Assembly (NCBI GenBank): GCA_900239685.1
Contig: OENT01000110.1
Coordinates: 1 to 64,000 of the forward strand
DNA: 64,000 bases
From: Rotaria macrura
Taxonomy: Eukaryota > Rotifera > Eurotatoria > Philodinida > Philodinidae
Direction: 5' to 3'
Positions 35,243 to 47,612 of this stretch are shown piece after piece. Positions within the stretch are counted from its first letter, which is position 1; each line of letters begins with the position of its first letter. The notes beneath the pieces were generated by a model. The model worked only from the letters and a program-made list of their open reading frames with translations, was not told the origin of the DNA and did not search any database. Made by a program: the position numbers and the translations under genes.

Positions 35243-36067
35243 TTTGTTTCTTTATACTGCATATAATCTAATGGTATACAAAGAATGTTGTATTAATCAT
35301 GTTTTAGTTTATGAGGCTTGTATGCAGAAAAAGCAATATTTTATCAATAGTAAACATTTGTTAATAGTGCTTACTGATATACGCTTCAAACGAAGTTATC
35401 ATTCATCAATATTTCTGTCGAAAACTACGCAGAAGAATGACGTCTAAAACTCACGTTTCTTCTTCATGATGAATAGTTTCCACAGCAACATGACGGGTGC
35501 CATAATTGTTTATTGACGTTGTGCAAAAGAGTCAGCAGTAATATTATCCTTCTCAAATACATAGTGATAACGTAAGAAAACAATGAGAAGGGTAATAAAA
35601 ATTTCTTTTCTACGCTTAGTCACTCGTTATGAGATATCTAGCAATGAACAAGAGCCGTTTGTGTCATTCAAGAATTATCATTTACGAGGAAAAACAATAA
35701 GAAATGTTTAGAAAAGATCATTCGATAGAAGTGACTCAGTGACGTACTTCAGTATTATAACTCCAGAGTTTGCATTGATGGAAGATGTGTGCACATTTCA
35801 CTTCATAATATACCTCAAAAGAAAAAGTACACACGATTATACCACAATCTGTCAAAAAGCTGAATGCAGTATCTTAATGATACTCTAGCTAGTCGAAATT
35901 CAAACATTTATGAAAAGAACTGCTTCTTCACTATTATAAAATAGGAACATGTAGTTAAGTGATTTCATATAGGTTAAGTGTTACAGCAGATGTAACAAGT
36001 CACATTGAATCAATCATTTTCTCTATACTAACGTATGGATGAATCAATATGCAGTCCTAAATAAACA

Positions 36068-37153
36068 TCAGTGGAAATTTCTCTTCAAAACTTTCATTAA
36101 TGATTCATTAGAAGTAATAGTAGTAGTTTTGCAAAAGCATAGATAATGAGTATCACACATGATGATGTAAAAAAATGTGGATTCATCTATTTTGTTCAAG
36201 CATCGATATTGTTCAGTAGAACCTTCTACTCGGCCAGATTTATTTTCATCACTTTGAAATAAAATCACTTCTGCGAAAATTAAAACGATTTCAAGACATT
36301 TATGAGATAGTGGAATATTTTCATAAGCCTTGAACTATGGTTTCAGCCTAGTATTTGAAGGTTGTTATCCGAAAAGTGGAAACTCTATTTTCCGTAAGGA
36401 TTCTTGCTAAACGTCAGATTCTTCAGAGAGTCGATCAATTTACGGAAATGTACATTACGTCTAGTGTGTCGTTCATTGAAAAAGGTTTCTCTTTCACGAT
36501 GATTTTTCTATTGCGGGGAAAGGTTTAGTACGAATCAGTTAGTAACTTCAACAATATCAGATAGTCTTTTTTGTTTCTTACATTCGATTACTAGTAAAAA
36601 TCACATACCTTTCAGAAGACTAGAGTTCATTGGGTCCAAGCATTTTTTCGGAATCGAATCTAAATCTAATGCGTTTCATAGACAGCTAAACGATGGCATC
36701 GAAGGAATGAACAACTGATAGATCTGTGAATGTTCACTCAGACAGTATCCCAATCAAGCATCATTCATTTCTAAGCATCCTCATGAAGTTTAAAATCGGT
36801 TCTTGATTGAAAAATATCAGAATGATATGTCTGTCTACTTCACGTCAGTGCTAAATATTGAGTCAATAACGAGCGGTTAGTCATTTTATGTTTCGCATTG
36901 CAAAAGGACGAGATGCCTATTGATATCAAAGATTTCAAGTTTCAATTGAACGAACACATGAAAATAATATGAGATATGGAGTTTGACGTTGTTTTTTACA
37001 TGATTTTCATATATGATTTATGAGAAAGAAAGAAAGAAAGAAAAGGAGAAAGTAACTGATTGCATCTGAGCACGTGAAGGACGATAAAAACATACCGCGT
37101 AGATTCTCATCGTGATTCACCCACACGTGTTTTCTTTGTGAAAATGACGACAT
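36068..37153 (-). CDS. Small three-exon gene, unknown product, divergent from vWA gene
   Basis: Exons 37153-37096, 36659-36609 and 36270-36068 join in frame (both junctions phase 1, donors GTATGT, acceptors TTTAG and TTTTCGCAG). They encode 103 aa: MSSFSQRKHVWVNHDENLR, then SIPKKCLDPMNSSLL, then a 67-residue exon with GRVEGSTEQYRCLNK and several Cys. There is no signal peptide or membrane span. I do not recognise the family. Support is the matching phases and good splice sites across three separate segments. The tight head-to-head arrangement with the vWA gene (90 bp between start codons) also fits. Introns of 338 and 436 bp leave room for missed exons, and an alternative acceptor 6 bp upstream of exon 2 would also keep frame. 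Confidence 0.55.
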
Positions 37154-37243
37154 ATTGTGCAATGTTAGAAATAATAATATGCAGAAATTCAGGAAAAAGA
37201 CAAAACACAATTTTGAATAATATTTTGTAGCTCTGAAAATAGA
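37154..37243. promoter_or_regulatory. Compact bidirectional promoter interval
   Basis: Only 90 bp separate the start codons of the small minus-strand gene and the vWA gene, so the two must share promoter sequence, or have start sites that overlap the neighbour. No TATA box is evident. A TTTGTAG just before the vWA start could be a 5'UTR acceptor. Confidence 0.45.
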
Positions 37244-40200
37244 ATGACATCGGAAGCCGAACTTGAACTATGTCTCTATCCAAATGAAACAGGTTTCATT
37301 GGAAAAATTTTATTGAATACGACAGATGAAACTCTTTTGTCGAAATCGAAAGTTGCTACAGTTGTTATTCTCGATAGTTCTGGATCTATGGGAAATTTCG
37401 TTGGCCGATTTGTGAATCGAATTTTGCCACAAACTTTCAAAACATTGGAATATGCTAATGATCAAATGATTACACTAATTACATTTGATGATAATGCACG
37501 TAAGTATACGTTATCAGTTAAAGAATTGCCAAAGTTTAACATACAATCTCATGGGTGTACTTATATGGCACCAGCTATTTCAATTTTAATGCAAACGATT
37601 CTAATTGAATTACCAACAGATTGCCATGCTTTACGATTGTTGACAATATCGGATGGTGATGTATCTGATCAAGATCAAGTTCAAAGTGAAGCAGCACAAT
37701 TAGCTTCTTTGATAAAACATGATTTCGTAATCAATTCACAAGCCGTTCGACTATTCACGTCAACAGCTCAACCGGATACGAGAGCTGTTTCTAGTCTATT
37801 ACAATTGAATAATGTATCGAGAGTTAATTTAGTAGATTTAAAAGCAACTCTTAGTAATGATGATATTTCGACTACAATCGTCAACTTGTTTTCTTGTGAT
37901 GCTCTCAATCGGCGTGCATTGCTTAAATCTGAGGAGCCCATATTGAAATCTACACCATGGCAATCGAACGACTGCGACACGATCTCATTGATGCCCGGTG
38001 AAAATTTATTTTGGTTGAGCAAATTACCGACACGTACTTTGAGTATTGGTGATATTATAATTAAATATCGACTAGCTGATGGATTGACTATTGATACGTA
38101 TCAACATTTGCTCAAAACGAAAATTGAATATTTTATGAATCAATTGAAAATTCTTAAAGTTGTCAATACAGTCGAATCGGAAAAGGAGATCAGTATCATA
38201 CTTGACTACTTTCAACGTATTGAAAATTCATTAATAGTTAATGAAAACGATATATCTGTTTTATTACATGACTCAAGTTTACGTGCACGTTTACACTATA
38301 TGAAAAGTACCATCGCTCGAAAGAAAAAATCATTTGTAATGCGCATGTCTCAGATTGCCAACGATGATAAAGTTTCTCAATTGAATTCAGCTCAACAAGC
38401 TGAATATTTACGTACTATGGACACAACATCGAAGAATGCTCGTGGTTTGGCACGACGTGCAATTGTACAAGGATTAGATTTCAATGAAATTCTTCGAAAT
38501 GAAATCCGAACGATGGCACAACACATTGATGAACTCAAAGATATTGATGATAGTGAACATTTAGCATCGTTCTATTCTCAAGATACGACGCTTGGAGGCA
38601 TACGTGCTGTATGTCAGTTAGCTCATGAGAATCTCTTGGATGATGTCGATGCAAATAACATTTTGCAAATGATAAATATAGTGGGAATCCCTTGTGCCGG
38701 TGCTATCGGTGAATTTCCTGATCCGATGACATGGCGAGTCAACGAGATTTATCTCGGTTCATATGTGAGTCTGTCAGATGTTTTGACTGCATTTATTCAG
38801 TCTCGTGGTAAACAGTTACAAACACCAGCAACAAATAAAGATATTATCAATGTCATTCCAATTATTGATGACAAACGTATTGCTCGATTTTTACTAGCCT
38901 ATGCACCGTCCGTCTTAGAATATACGTCGTCAATCGGTATGAGACGTTTATTGGCTGACGTGTCCATGACTACTGGCTATACAATTTGTGCTGGAATTTG
39001 GAAATTAGTCGAAGATTTGAATGACAATAAATCAGAATTACATTTGGAATCATTTGAAAGATTAGTTCGAACCTATGAAATAGTAGTTGGAAACTATTTT
39101 AATCATATCATGCCATACATCAAAGAACAGGACACTCATTTATCTTACTACATAGCAAATAATGGTATTACGAATATGATTAGTCCTATCATAAAATTGT
39201 TTCGTGATAATGATCCACAAAAATTAAAGTACATGCCACGAATTCTTCGAGCTCTGTATACATATGAAATTTGGCAAGCTGTACGTCGACAATACAAGAA
39301 TCGAGACGATGCTGATTTGATAGCGAAAAAAATGTTAGATAGATTGATAGGACTTGATTTGAACAAGTATAAAACACAAGTGCAACAATTATTTCAGAAC
39401 GAACCAACGTCTGATGAAATTCAGTTCCATGATAAAGTACATGTTGATGATAAATATTTGGATGAATTGATGTCAGAAGTCTATTATATTGACTATGTTA
39501 CTCTACTTCCGAGATTTATTTCGGCCGTTGTCAATGGCAATACGAGTAGTATTACGGATATTCCGCCAATCAATTCACAATCAATATGTCAAACTTTAAA
39601 GATTGATTATGATTTAAGAATTTTCAAATTTTTTAACGTTTTTCAAGCACTTCATTATACAACAAAAGGAAGTCGGGTAGATACCGATCATGAACAGATG
39701 AAAATTATAGACGTGGGTGATCGACGAGCAGCTAAGAAGATGGTACAAGAATACATAAGAAAACAGTTTGAAAATCAATATGCATCTGATCTAGCCGTTA
39801 AAAGACGCTTGGAACGAACTGAATCGGTTTCGTTGTTAGTCACATCGATTCTGCAAGCTACTTCTCATAATGACATCGTCGAATTGATGCGAAACGGTAT
39901 TACCTATGGAAGTCTGCATTTAAGCATTGAAAATTCTTCAAGTTTAGGATTCATGGAACTAAAACGGAAACTATTGGACTTGAATGAAAACGTACCGAAA
40001 CGATTAGAAATTCTCAAGATTTTTCTTCTCGGTCGAGACAATGAAATCAACGATGAAACTGTTTGGAACAATGGAAATGTTTTGTTTACAACAGATCTTC
40101 GTGATTATGAAAATATTTTTACTAAATTAGATAGAATGGATGAATGGATTCAACTTAAAGAACAATATATCAAACGTAGATTATATATCTATCGGAATGA

Positions 40201-40369
40201 ATTACTCAATCGCCATGGTCATGGAAATATAAAGCCTTCCTATTGGGCGTATGGATTTGCGACATTACAACTCTATAAAGAAAATGTTTCACAAGACGAA
40301 TTCAGCAAATACTGCGAAATCCACAGTAACTGTTGTGGAGTTACTCAAATGATAGAGCTACTTCGATAG
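37244..40369 (+). CDS. Large vWA-domain protein, 1041 aa, intronless
   Basis: A single uninterrupted frame. Residues ~35-215 are a von Willebrand factor A domain with a complete metal-ion-dependent adhesion site: DSSGS at residues 44-48, a Thr in SHGCTYMAPA, and Asp in TISDGDVSD. There is no signal peptide, so it is probably cytoplasmic. The remaining ~820 residues are helical and charged, without a domain I recognise. They include RKKKSFVMRMSQIAN and a long C-terminal region ending NCCGVTQMIELLR. Large stand-alone vWA proteins of this layout occur in rotifers and protists and are functionally uncharacterised. Intronless structure contrasts with its neighbours and could reflect an old retrocopy or horizontal origin (speculative). 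AATAAA lies at 40398. It converges on the LRR gene, 402 bp away. Confidence 0.85.
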   Translation: MTSEAELELCLYPNETGFIGKILLNTTDETLLSKSKVATVVILDSSGSMGNFVGRFVNRILPQTFKTLEYANDQMITLITFDDNARKYTLSVKELPKFNIQSHGCTYMAPAISILMQTILIELPTDCHALRLLTISDGDVSDQDQVQSEAAQLASLIKHDFVINSQAVRLFTSTAQPDTRAVSSLLQLNNVSRVNLVDLKATLSNDDISTTIVNLFSCDALNRRALLKSEEPILKSTPWQSNDCDTISLMPGENLFWLSKLPTRTLSIGDIIIKYRLADGLTIDTYQHLLKTKIEYFMNQLKILKVVNTVESEKEISIILDYFQRIENSLIVNENDISVLLHDSSLRARLHYMKSTIARKKKSFVMRMSQIANDDKVSQLNSAQQAEYLRTMDTTSKNARGLARRAIVQGLDFNEILRNEIRTMAQHIDELKDIDDSEHLASFYSQDTTLGGIRAVCQLAHENLLDDVDANNILQMINIVGIPCAGAIGEFPDPMTWRVNEIYLGSYVSLSDVLTAFIQSRGKQLQTPATNKDIINVIPIIDDKRIARFLLAYAPSVLEYTSSIGMRRLLADVSMTTGYTICAGIWKLVEDLNDNKSELHLESFERLVRTYEIVVGNYFNHIMPYIKEQDTHLSYYIANNGITNMISPIIKLFRDNDPQKLKYMPRILRALYTYEIWQAVRRQYKNRDDADLIAKKMLDRLIGLDLNKYKTQVQQLFQNEPTSDEIQFHDKVHVDDKYLDELMSEVYYIDYVTLLPRFISAVVNGNTSSITDIPPINSQSICQTLKIDYDLRIFKFFNVFQALHYTTKGSRVDTDHEQMKIIDVGDRRAAKKMVQEYIRKQFENQYASDLAVKRRLERTESVSLLVTSILQATSHNDIVELMRNGITYGSLHLSIENSSSLGFMELKRKLLDLNENVPKRLEILKIFLLGRDNEINDETVWNNGNVLFTTDLRDYENIFTKLDRMDEWIQLKEQYIKRRLYIYRNELLNRHGHGNIKPSYWAYGFATLQLYKENVSQDEFSKYCEIHSNCCGVTQMIELLR

Positions 40370-40771
40370 ATAAATTGAAAGACAAGAGTTTATCAAAAAT
40401 AAAATTCTATCTATTGGATTTTTTTTAAAATGAACGAATCAATTTTGATGTAATGCAAAACACGACAAAGTTGCACTGTGTAGAATTTGAATAAAAGTCA
40501 ATAACTTCAATGCTTAAATACAGATGAGCCCGACTATAAACAGCCTTCTTTTGATATTGCAATATCTCTAGAATTTTCTTACTCTAAGCCCTGTTAAAAT
40601 TGTTGCGGTAGAAATCAATCTAACTTGATTTAGCACTTGACAATGGATCTATATATGATTGAACTTTTGCATATGCCTTATGTCTATCATTCTAGCATCG
40701 CTTTGAATTGTATACGAATGTGTCAATTCCCATTTTCGAAGAATCATGTCAAAACATTGTGTATTTTAATT

Positions 40772-42373
40772 TTAAATCGAAGAAAACCTGATACGAAAGT
40801 TCCATTGTGTTAATTGTCTCTCTACGTCCAATGAAATAAGATTTCCTCCCAAATCCAACTCTTGAAGTGTCTGTGAATGATGAAAAAATGTAAATCGATC
40901 AATCGAACACAAAACAAAAAAAAGGAAGACTATAGCTACCATATTGTATTGCAGAGCTTCAGCAAGATAATGTGCTCCTCTATCACCGATTTCATTTCCC
41001 CATAGGTCGAGTTTGGTCAATGTCTACATAAAGACAAGAAACATCTAATGGGTGAGACAATAAAAAATAGACTATCTACTGTATTATATCGAATAACATC
41101 GGCGAGATATTTCGCTCCCGAATCACCGATCTGATTCCATCCGAGAGCGAGTGTTGTCGCTACCTGTATGAAAGACAGAAATGATTTGATTTTTTATCTG
41201 AAAACAATCCAATAGTTTACCAAATGAGGGTAGAGATAAGTTAGTTCAAATGTCTTTGCTCTGATGGTATAAGACAGATTTTTCTCATAGATAGCGTACA
41301 ACTTAATAGCATATGAGGCATCCCAGTGGGACTACAGTATAGGTTTTAATCAAATATTGATCGAAATCGACAACAGCATTAAAGACGAGCATTGAAGTAA
41401 AGAGGGAAGCAAATCAACAGATTCGTCCAAGAAAGAATAGCGGGACCCTTCATGAAATTTTTTAAATTCTTCTTTAACTTTGGATGCAGAAACTAAATTT
41501 TTTGGGAGTATTCGTACGAGAAAATGTTTTATTACATATCTTCACGTTCAGTCTAGGGTCCTCTCAATTCCTTTATTGATTGACAAGGTTTTTCATCTGC
41601 ATACGACCGTAATGTACTCGTGATATAAAACATGTATTTCTCAATTGCTTGGAGGTTTCAGAAAGTGAGCTGTAAAAGTGACCTTATGGCGACAATGTTT
41701 TTCATTTGCAAGAAAATTCTTGAAATAGATTCTCATTGTAAAATGTGGTTCAATCTTCACATAGATCTTATGAACAAGTACTTTCAAGTACTTGATTTTT
41801 TTCAAAGTCTGCATCTGATGATAGAGAAACGTTTTGTTTTACTGAAGAGATAATATTTTATTTGCCATGGATGCTTGTCTTTCGAGAAGTTCTTTAAGCA
41901 AGGAAAGTTTTCTAACATTTCGATGCACAACGAACTTATCAATGCTCGTGATATTAATGTAAAAATTCGGCAAATACTATAAACATGTACATATCGTATT
42001 TTGATGATTATTACGCTCTGTTTTCATTTCGAACACTACCTGCTCAGGACTTATCGTCTTCGTTGTTGATGACGAAGAAATTACTGTCGAATATAAAAAC
42101 GAGTTAACTAATGACTTTACCTACCTGGTTTCTTTGCAGAGCCTGTGCCAGAATAGCGACTCCTACATCAGTGATTTGGTTACCAGTCAACTCGAGCTCA
42201 ATGAATGCGTTTTGTCGGAGCATTTCGTATATCACTTGTTGCATGTTTCCATCGGTAAGTTTCTGGAAGTGGTATGGCAATTTCACTTTAAGTATGGGCT
42301 GTGAGACCATCATTCCTGGCATCCATGAAAATTGATTATTGTTCACTGACCTATCATATTGATTGAGATCCAT
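40772..42373 (-). CDS. Ribonuclease-inhibitor-type LRR protein, one repeat per exon
   Basis: Exons 42373-42125, 41163-41080, 41023-40940 and 40870-40772 join in phase 0 to give 171 aa. Exon 1 has an N-terminal segment and the first repeat (ELELTGNQITDVGVAILAQAL). Exons 2 and 3 are each exactly 84 bp and encode one 28-residue repeat (LALGWNQIGDSGAKYLADVI; LDLWGNEIGDRGAHYLAEAL). The last exon holds a terminal repeat and stop. The consensus LxLxxNxIxDxGAxxLAxAL is that of NLR/RNH1-type leucine-rich repeats, which form a curved protein-binding surface. There is no NACHT or other effector domain. The second repeat has Ala where the first Leu is expected. The 961-bp intron between exons 1 and 2 is long and may once have held further repeat exons. 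Confidence 0.85.
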
Positions 42374-45300
42374 CGTTGCTTGAAAAAATTATCGATATGA
42401 ATTACAATTTGAAATCTACTCAAAAAGAATGAAGTACTCGTAAAAAAAGATGTGAACGCCTGGATTTTTTTCTTCTGTCTAAGACGTAACGTTCTGAGTT
42501 GACCCTGCAGATTTCAATGCATTGTTTTCCCTAGATACTACACTATGCCTTAGTAAAAAACCGCTTCCTTTGACAGTTATGATCACTTTCCTGATTTGTT
42601 CTCTTTTTACGTTGCGTCACCAGAAAAGTGCAATTACCGAATTTTGGTCTGAAATTTTGTTCGCTAATCGATCTATTGAACAGGAGAATACTATTAAAGT
42701 TTCAGTTAAAATTAATGAATTCTTCTCCAGATAATCAGATTTTGAAAATCAGATCATTATTCAAAAACATTATAAAATTGGAATTTCTGAAAAGTGAATC
42801 CTTCTAGAGATGAATTTTCGATGAAAATCACAGCTTTCTGAAGATAGATACCATCGTTTGATGACAAAGTCTGAATATTTAAAATGACACAATATCCGAT
42901 TCATCTAATATTCCGATGATACTAGACCGAATGGTACGAGTATTATTGCTAAAATGGACTCACTGTAGAAATCGAACAACCAAAGCCTTAACGTGGTATG
43001 AAATTTTATGTGTACAATTCGTACAGAGAGATACTTGTTGGTGAGAGAATAAGGATCTCGTTATCATCTATGTTCATCTAATCAAAGTCACATACTTATT
43101 GTCAGATTACTGCAATCAGGTGGTATTTCTAACTTTTCAAGTCAGACTCTTAATGGTCGCACTGTATTTTTATGGAGAAAGGGATGATTCTCGTTTGAAA
43201 CTTTTTTCTCAGATGACTTACAGACAAGAAAGAAAGAAAGACAAATATCGTTGAAATTTCTATTTAGCATACATCTCTATCAATTCTAGCACAAGTATCG
43301 ATTTCAGATCTCTAATTTATCCTAATCACAAGTTACAAATTAAGAGACTCATAAAAAGTTCGGATATAAATACTTTAATCTAGAACGTTTATACTCAACA
43401 GATATTAAACCGATATTGAATTGCGAAAAACTTCCCACTAAATCGGTTGAGGCGTTCGCTAGACATGGTTCTCTGAAGCTTTGCATTTATAGAGCGTTCA
43501 GTGTTTTTCTAAATAGTTTACGACAAAATTCATCAAGACGTTCCCTCGTCAGCTAATCTTGAATTCGATGAAAACTAATGATCATTCTGGACCAGTTTCT
43601 CTGTGTTGATGGTTAAAACAATTCAGAAAACGTAACCGTGCTATTCGTCTTGGAGAAGTACGTTAGAAGCCTAATAGTTTAGTTGTGAAATAAACTCAAG
43701 CAGATCAACTGACTAGCAACAGATATGAACAGTTATACGTAGAGTCAATTCACAACGTTTGATATATCAATGATCTCAGTCGTATACGTCGACATATTCG
43801 AGCCTTTCATACATGCCTAAAAAATAATCTTTTTGAGAAAGATATACTGTTCACTAGGATTTGTCAACACTGCTTCAGTATAATCGACAACAGAATAATA
43901 TGATTTTTCTCAGTGTAGAATGCACCAAGTTGGATCGCTTCTTAAATAAGTGCTGTAAATAAGCGTCGAAGACCTTAATAAGTCAATTTAGCCAAGAAAA
44001 GTCAATGTTAGGAAAAGGTTACGAGAAGTTTGTGTTTCCTTCGGAATTTTCACCGACAGCAAATCTTTCCGATGCGTCACGTTCAGGGTTAAAATTTCAT
44101 CATTCTATTTTCTTTTCTTTTCATTCCTATCACAATGTATAAAGATTTAGTTCCCTGTGCATATTTTGTTCTCATAAAAACCAAAAACTGGAGCATAATT
44201 AGATACGTGAAAATGTTCTGAAGGAAAATACTTCTTCCATAATCAACGTTCTGATTACAAGCTGAATATGGATCTCTAAATAGATACTCGACTTTGCAAA
44301 GCTCGTTCACTATTTTACTGTACTTCTCATGAAAATAGTTTAATTTTATCCTGGAGGTTCTCTTCTTTCTTACCGTTTGAAAGTAGTTGAAGAATAGAAT
44401 AAAATGGTGTACGCTGTATTTGCGCATGTTATTTTCATAGCACAAAATGACGACGCATTTTTATTTGCTTCCGGACGAATGCAAAAGCTACCCTATTTTT
44501 GCATTTTTTAATGTCGCGAATTGAAAAAGAATGGAAAAAAATGTTAAGCGTATGACAGTGCATTATATTTCATCGACTTAGCAATCATCAAACAAGTATT
44601 TACTGTAGTAACAATACGCCGTCTACATATAGATAATTGTACCGATTCTATGAAAGAGTTTTCTTTTAGGACAGATCTGATATGAATCAACTTTCCAGGT
44701 TTGCTTTTGAACACGAATGCTTTTCGTATATAATAAATTTACAGTGGCAACATCAGTAAAAAGCAACAGTAGACAAGTCAAATCCTTAGTATTTTTCGAA
44801 GTTCACCACTATTTATTTCACTTAAATTCAGTTCTACGTTACATCTGTGCCTCATCCCATGAAAATAGATATCTATCATGGTTATAGTAAAAATTAAACA
44901 CGTATTTGAATAAAAATTTTAGAATTTGTATTCAGATGGATTAATTCGGTGTGTTCCGTCTTGAATTCAGTTCAGTTGTAAAATCCCAATTATTTTAGTA
45001 TTGATAAAAATTCTTTTCATCTCCTTGAACATGTTCTTTCAGTCTAGATTGATATGTTTATAAATCTAGAATTTATTTTCATTTTTCTTGCATGAATTAC
45101 CCATATATAATGTCAACTTGCATCAATGAAGAGAAAAACCTATGCTCGAAAAATATGTGAAGTTCTGTTTTGAGCTTCACTGAAAATCTACTCATAATGA
45201 TATTATTAGATTCTCGAAAAAGACCTTAAAAACATTGAACTCTTAAACATCATTTTGAATCGACTTTCCGGATGATGATCTCGAAATAGCATTAAAAATA

Positions 45301-47122
45301 TCGATATTAAAATCAAAGAAGTTGAACAGTAGTAGACATCTCTGGTCTCGTAGCACAAGTTATTAGAACATACATGTAGTAAAGCATGTCAAACAGAATG
45401 GTAAAGACAAGCTAATTTTTTTCAAGCTAAATTGTATCATTGTGGGAATCTCATTACAAAGTGTGTTTGATAACATTGTCAACAAAATCCTTGCTCTTCT
45501 TCATACAAACATATATAAGTACATACGGCAATCGACATGTTTCTTGAAAAACTATTCAATAGCAGATGCATACGCGATTCATATCTCTGTGTAATTTTAT
45601 TTCTGAAGACTTTCAAAAGTCGAATCGACAAATACCTATATGTGAATCAGCAAGACCAAAAAGAGAGAATTTTTCGAATGCTAATAAATTTGATGTCTAC
45701 ACTAGTCCAGAATAGGACACGGATGGATTTAACCTCAGCAACTATACAATGTCAACAGATAGAGACCTACGAAATAGTTGTGACGTTTCTGTGTCTGAAA
45801 AGACAGAAGCTGAAGTTATTTTAAGGCCTATAATACATGTAGAATAGTTTAAAAAAAGTGCAAAAATAACATTTTTCGCTTCGAGAAAGTTTTGCTAAAA
45901 ATTCAGTGATTTAAAAAGAAAAAACAACATTCTTGAGAATTAATAGATCGAACATACGAGTGTTTTCGTCACTCTAACATAAAAATGGAAGTAGATGATT
46001 GCAAACGTTTTGGCACCGGCAAGATATACGAACTCGTTCTCTCTATTGCAAACATCGCAATAAAAATTATACCGAGTCGATACACGATTCCATGCATCTT
46101 TCGACTGTTTTACGAATATGATAGATTTTAAAATCATTTTGTCTTCTATAAGAATTATTATAAAAACACCCTCCCCAAGTTCTATTGTTTCAATAACTGA
46201 TATTATCCGGTCGTTAGCTGTTGCCATTGTTTAGTTGTTGACTTTAGCATGATCTCTATTTTATACTAGTCCATAAACGGCTGCACGTTTCAATATGTAT
46301 TTTCTCAGCCTTGATTCTTAAACAGTACATTTTACATGCTACACCCTTGCTCTTTTCAAACAATAGATGAAATAGAACAACTGATCAAGCAATCTATGTA
46401 ATGAATGGAGGAAAGTAAACACGATATCTATCAGCTGAATTTGTTCATCGTAATCACTTTCGAACTAATTAATATAAATTTTTCTTCTGTATTAATCGAT
46501 TCTTCGTAATTGAAAGAATGAAAACTGATAATCATACATATTTTATGTGAAATATACATGTTTTATTATATTTAAAAGCGTATTATGTTTATTTGATTGC
46601 TGAATATTGTGATTGAAGTTATATACACAATTAGAATTATTGGATTCGATGAAAAAAACAAGAGGAAAGGCTCTAGCACCATTCTTGGTTGCTGATTCTA
46701 AACAACTGTTCGTCTTGAAATTCGTAACGTTCGATTTTTATAGTCGTTGTTAAGGATATTTGATGTTAATGCAAGCTTCGTTTTAAACTACTGATTTCAT
46801 ATGGATCAATCGAAAATATTAACATAAAATCTTATCGACTTGAAGAGCTTCTACTGTTTGTGATCTATGAAAAATTTTTGACGAGAATAAAAAACAGTAA
46901 GAAAACTTATCAGATAAGACGACTCACTCCTTCAAGAACACGTTTGGCACAAGTAACTACCTTTATTCATTTAGGCAGATGACAATGGAGGAGACAACTT
47001 TTTTTTCTTGATCTTATCAATGACGTCACATCACATTTATATATTTACCGTTTTCATAGCTGTTTCATCACTCTTTGTTGAGAACTTCAGTTTTACATTA
47101 TTAACAAAGCAAATATTTAAGG
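42374..47122. other. 4.7-kb gene-poor stretch
   Basis: No gene I can support. A 95-codon ATG frame on the minus strand (45940-46227, beginning MATANDRIISVIETIELGEG) has reasonable composition but no recognisable domain or splice context. Others nearby are chance-like. No repeats of note. Confidence 0.35.
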
Positions 47123-47612
47123 ATGTTTCGTTCGATTAGTTTCGTTTTATTCGTTATATTTTCCCTGACGGAGAGAATTTCAGCGGAGTGGTGTTACTAT
47201 GGTTCGAGTGTTTATTATTGCTCTTGTAAATATGATTCTTATGAGATTCTAGTACTACTATTCGTTTGTATTTTATGTATATTTAGCTGGTCAGACCTGT
47301 GGTTCATACTATAATGATTGTCGTGGTTTGCCAACTTACGCTCTTGTTGCAATTATTTCTCTGTCTATTATGATCTTATCAATATGCATTCGATGTTGTA
47401 TTCAAATGAATGCGAAGAGAACACCAACAACGACAGTCAGAGCTGTAGTTTCAATACAAAATCCAGGATATGCACGCCCTCAAGTTTATTCAGCGGGAAA
47501 TAATGCTATGCCACGATCTTCAAATCTTGTTCCAGTTCATGCGTTAAGAGAAGATGCTCCTCCTCCTTATGCTTCAGCTGTATCTTCAATGACAGAACCT
47601 CCAAAATATTAG
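47123..47612 (+). CDS. Small type I membrane protein with PPPY tail (paralogue A)
   Basis: Exons 47123-47225 and 47287-47612 (61-bp intron, phase 1) encode 142 aa. A signal peptide (MFRSISFVLFVIFSLTERISA) is followed by a short Cys/Tyr-rich ectodomain (EWCYYGSSVYYCS, GQTCGSYYNDCRG). Then come one membrane span (about ALVAIISLSIMILSICI) and a cytoplasmic tail with VPVHALREDAPPPYASAVSS. PPPY is a WW-domain ligand, so binding to a Nedd4-like ubiquitin ligase or similar adaptor is a reasonable inference. The architecture recalls Shisa/CYYR1-type proteins, but orthology is not claimed. It is duplicated at 61619-62104 with identical exon lengths. Confidence 0.85.

Noticed and set aside
45940..46227. 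95-codon minus-strand ATG frame starting MATANDRIISVIE
   Set aside because: Plausible composition but no recognised family, no supporting exon and no regulatory context.
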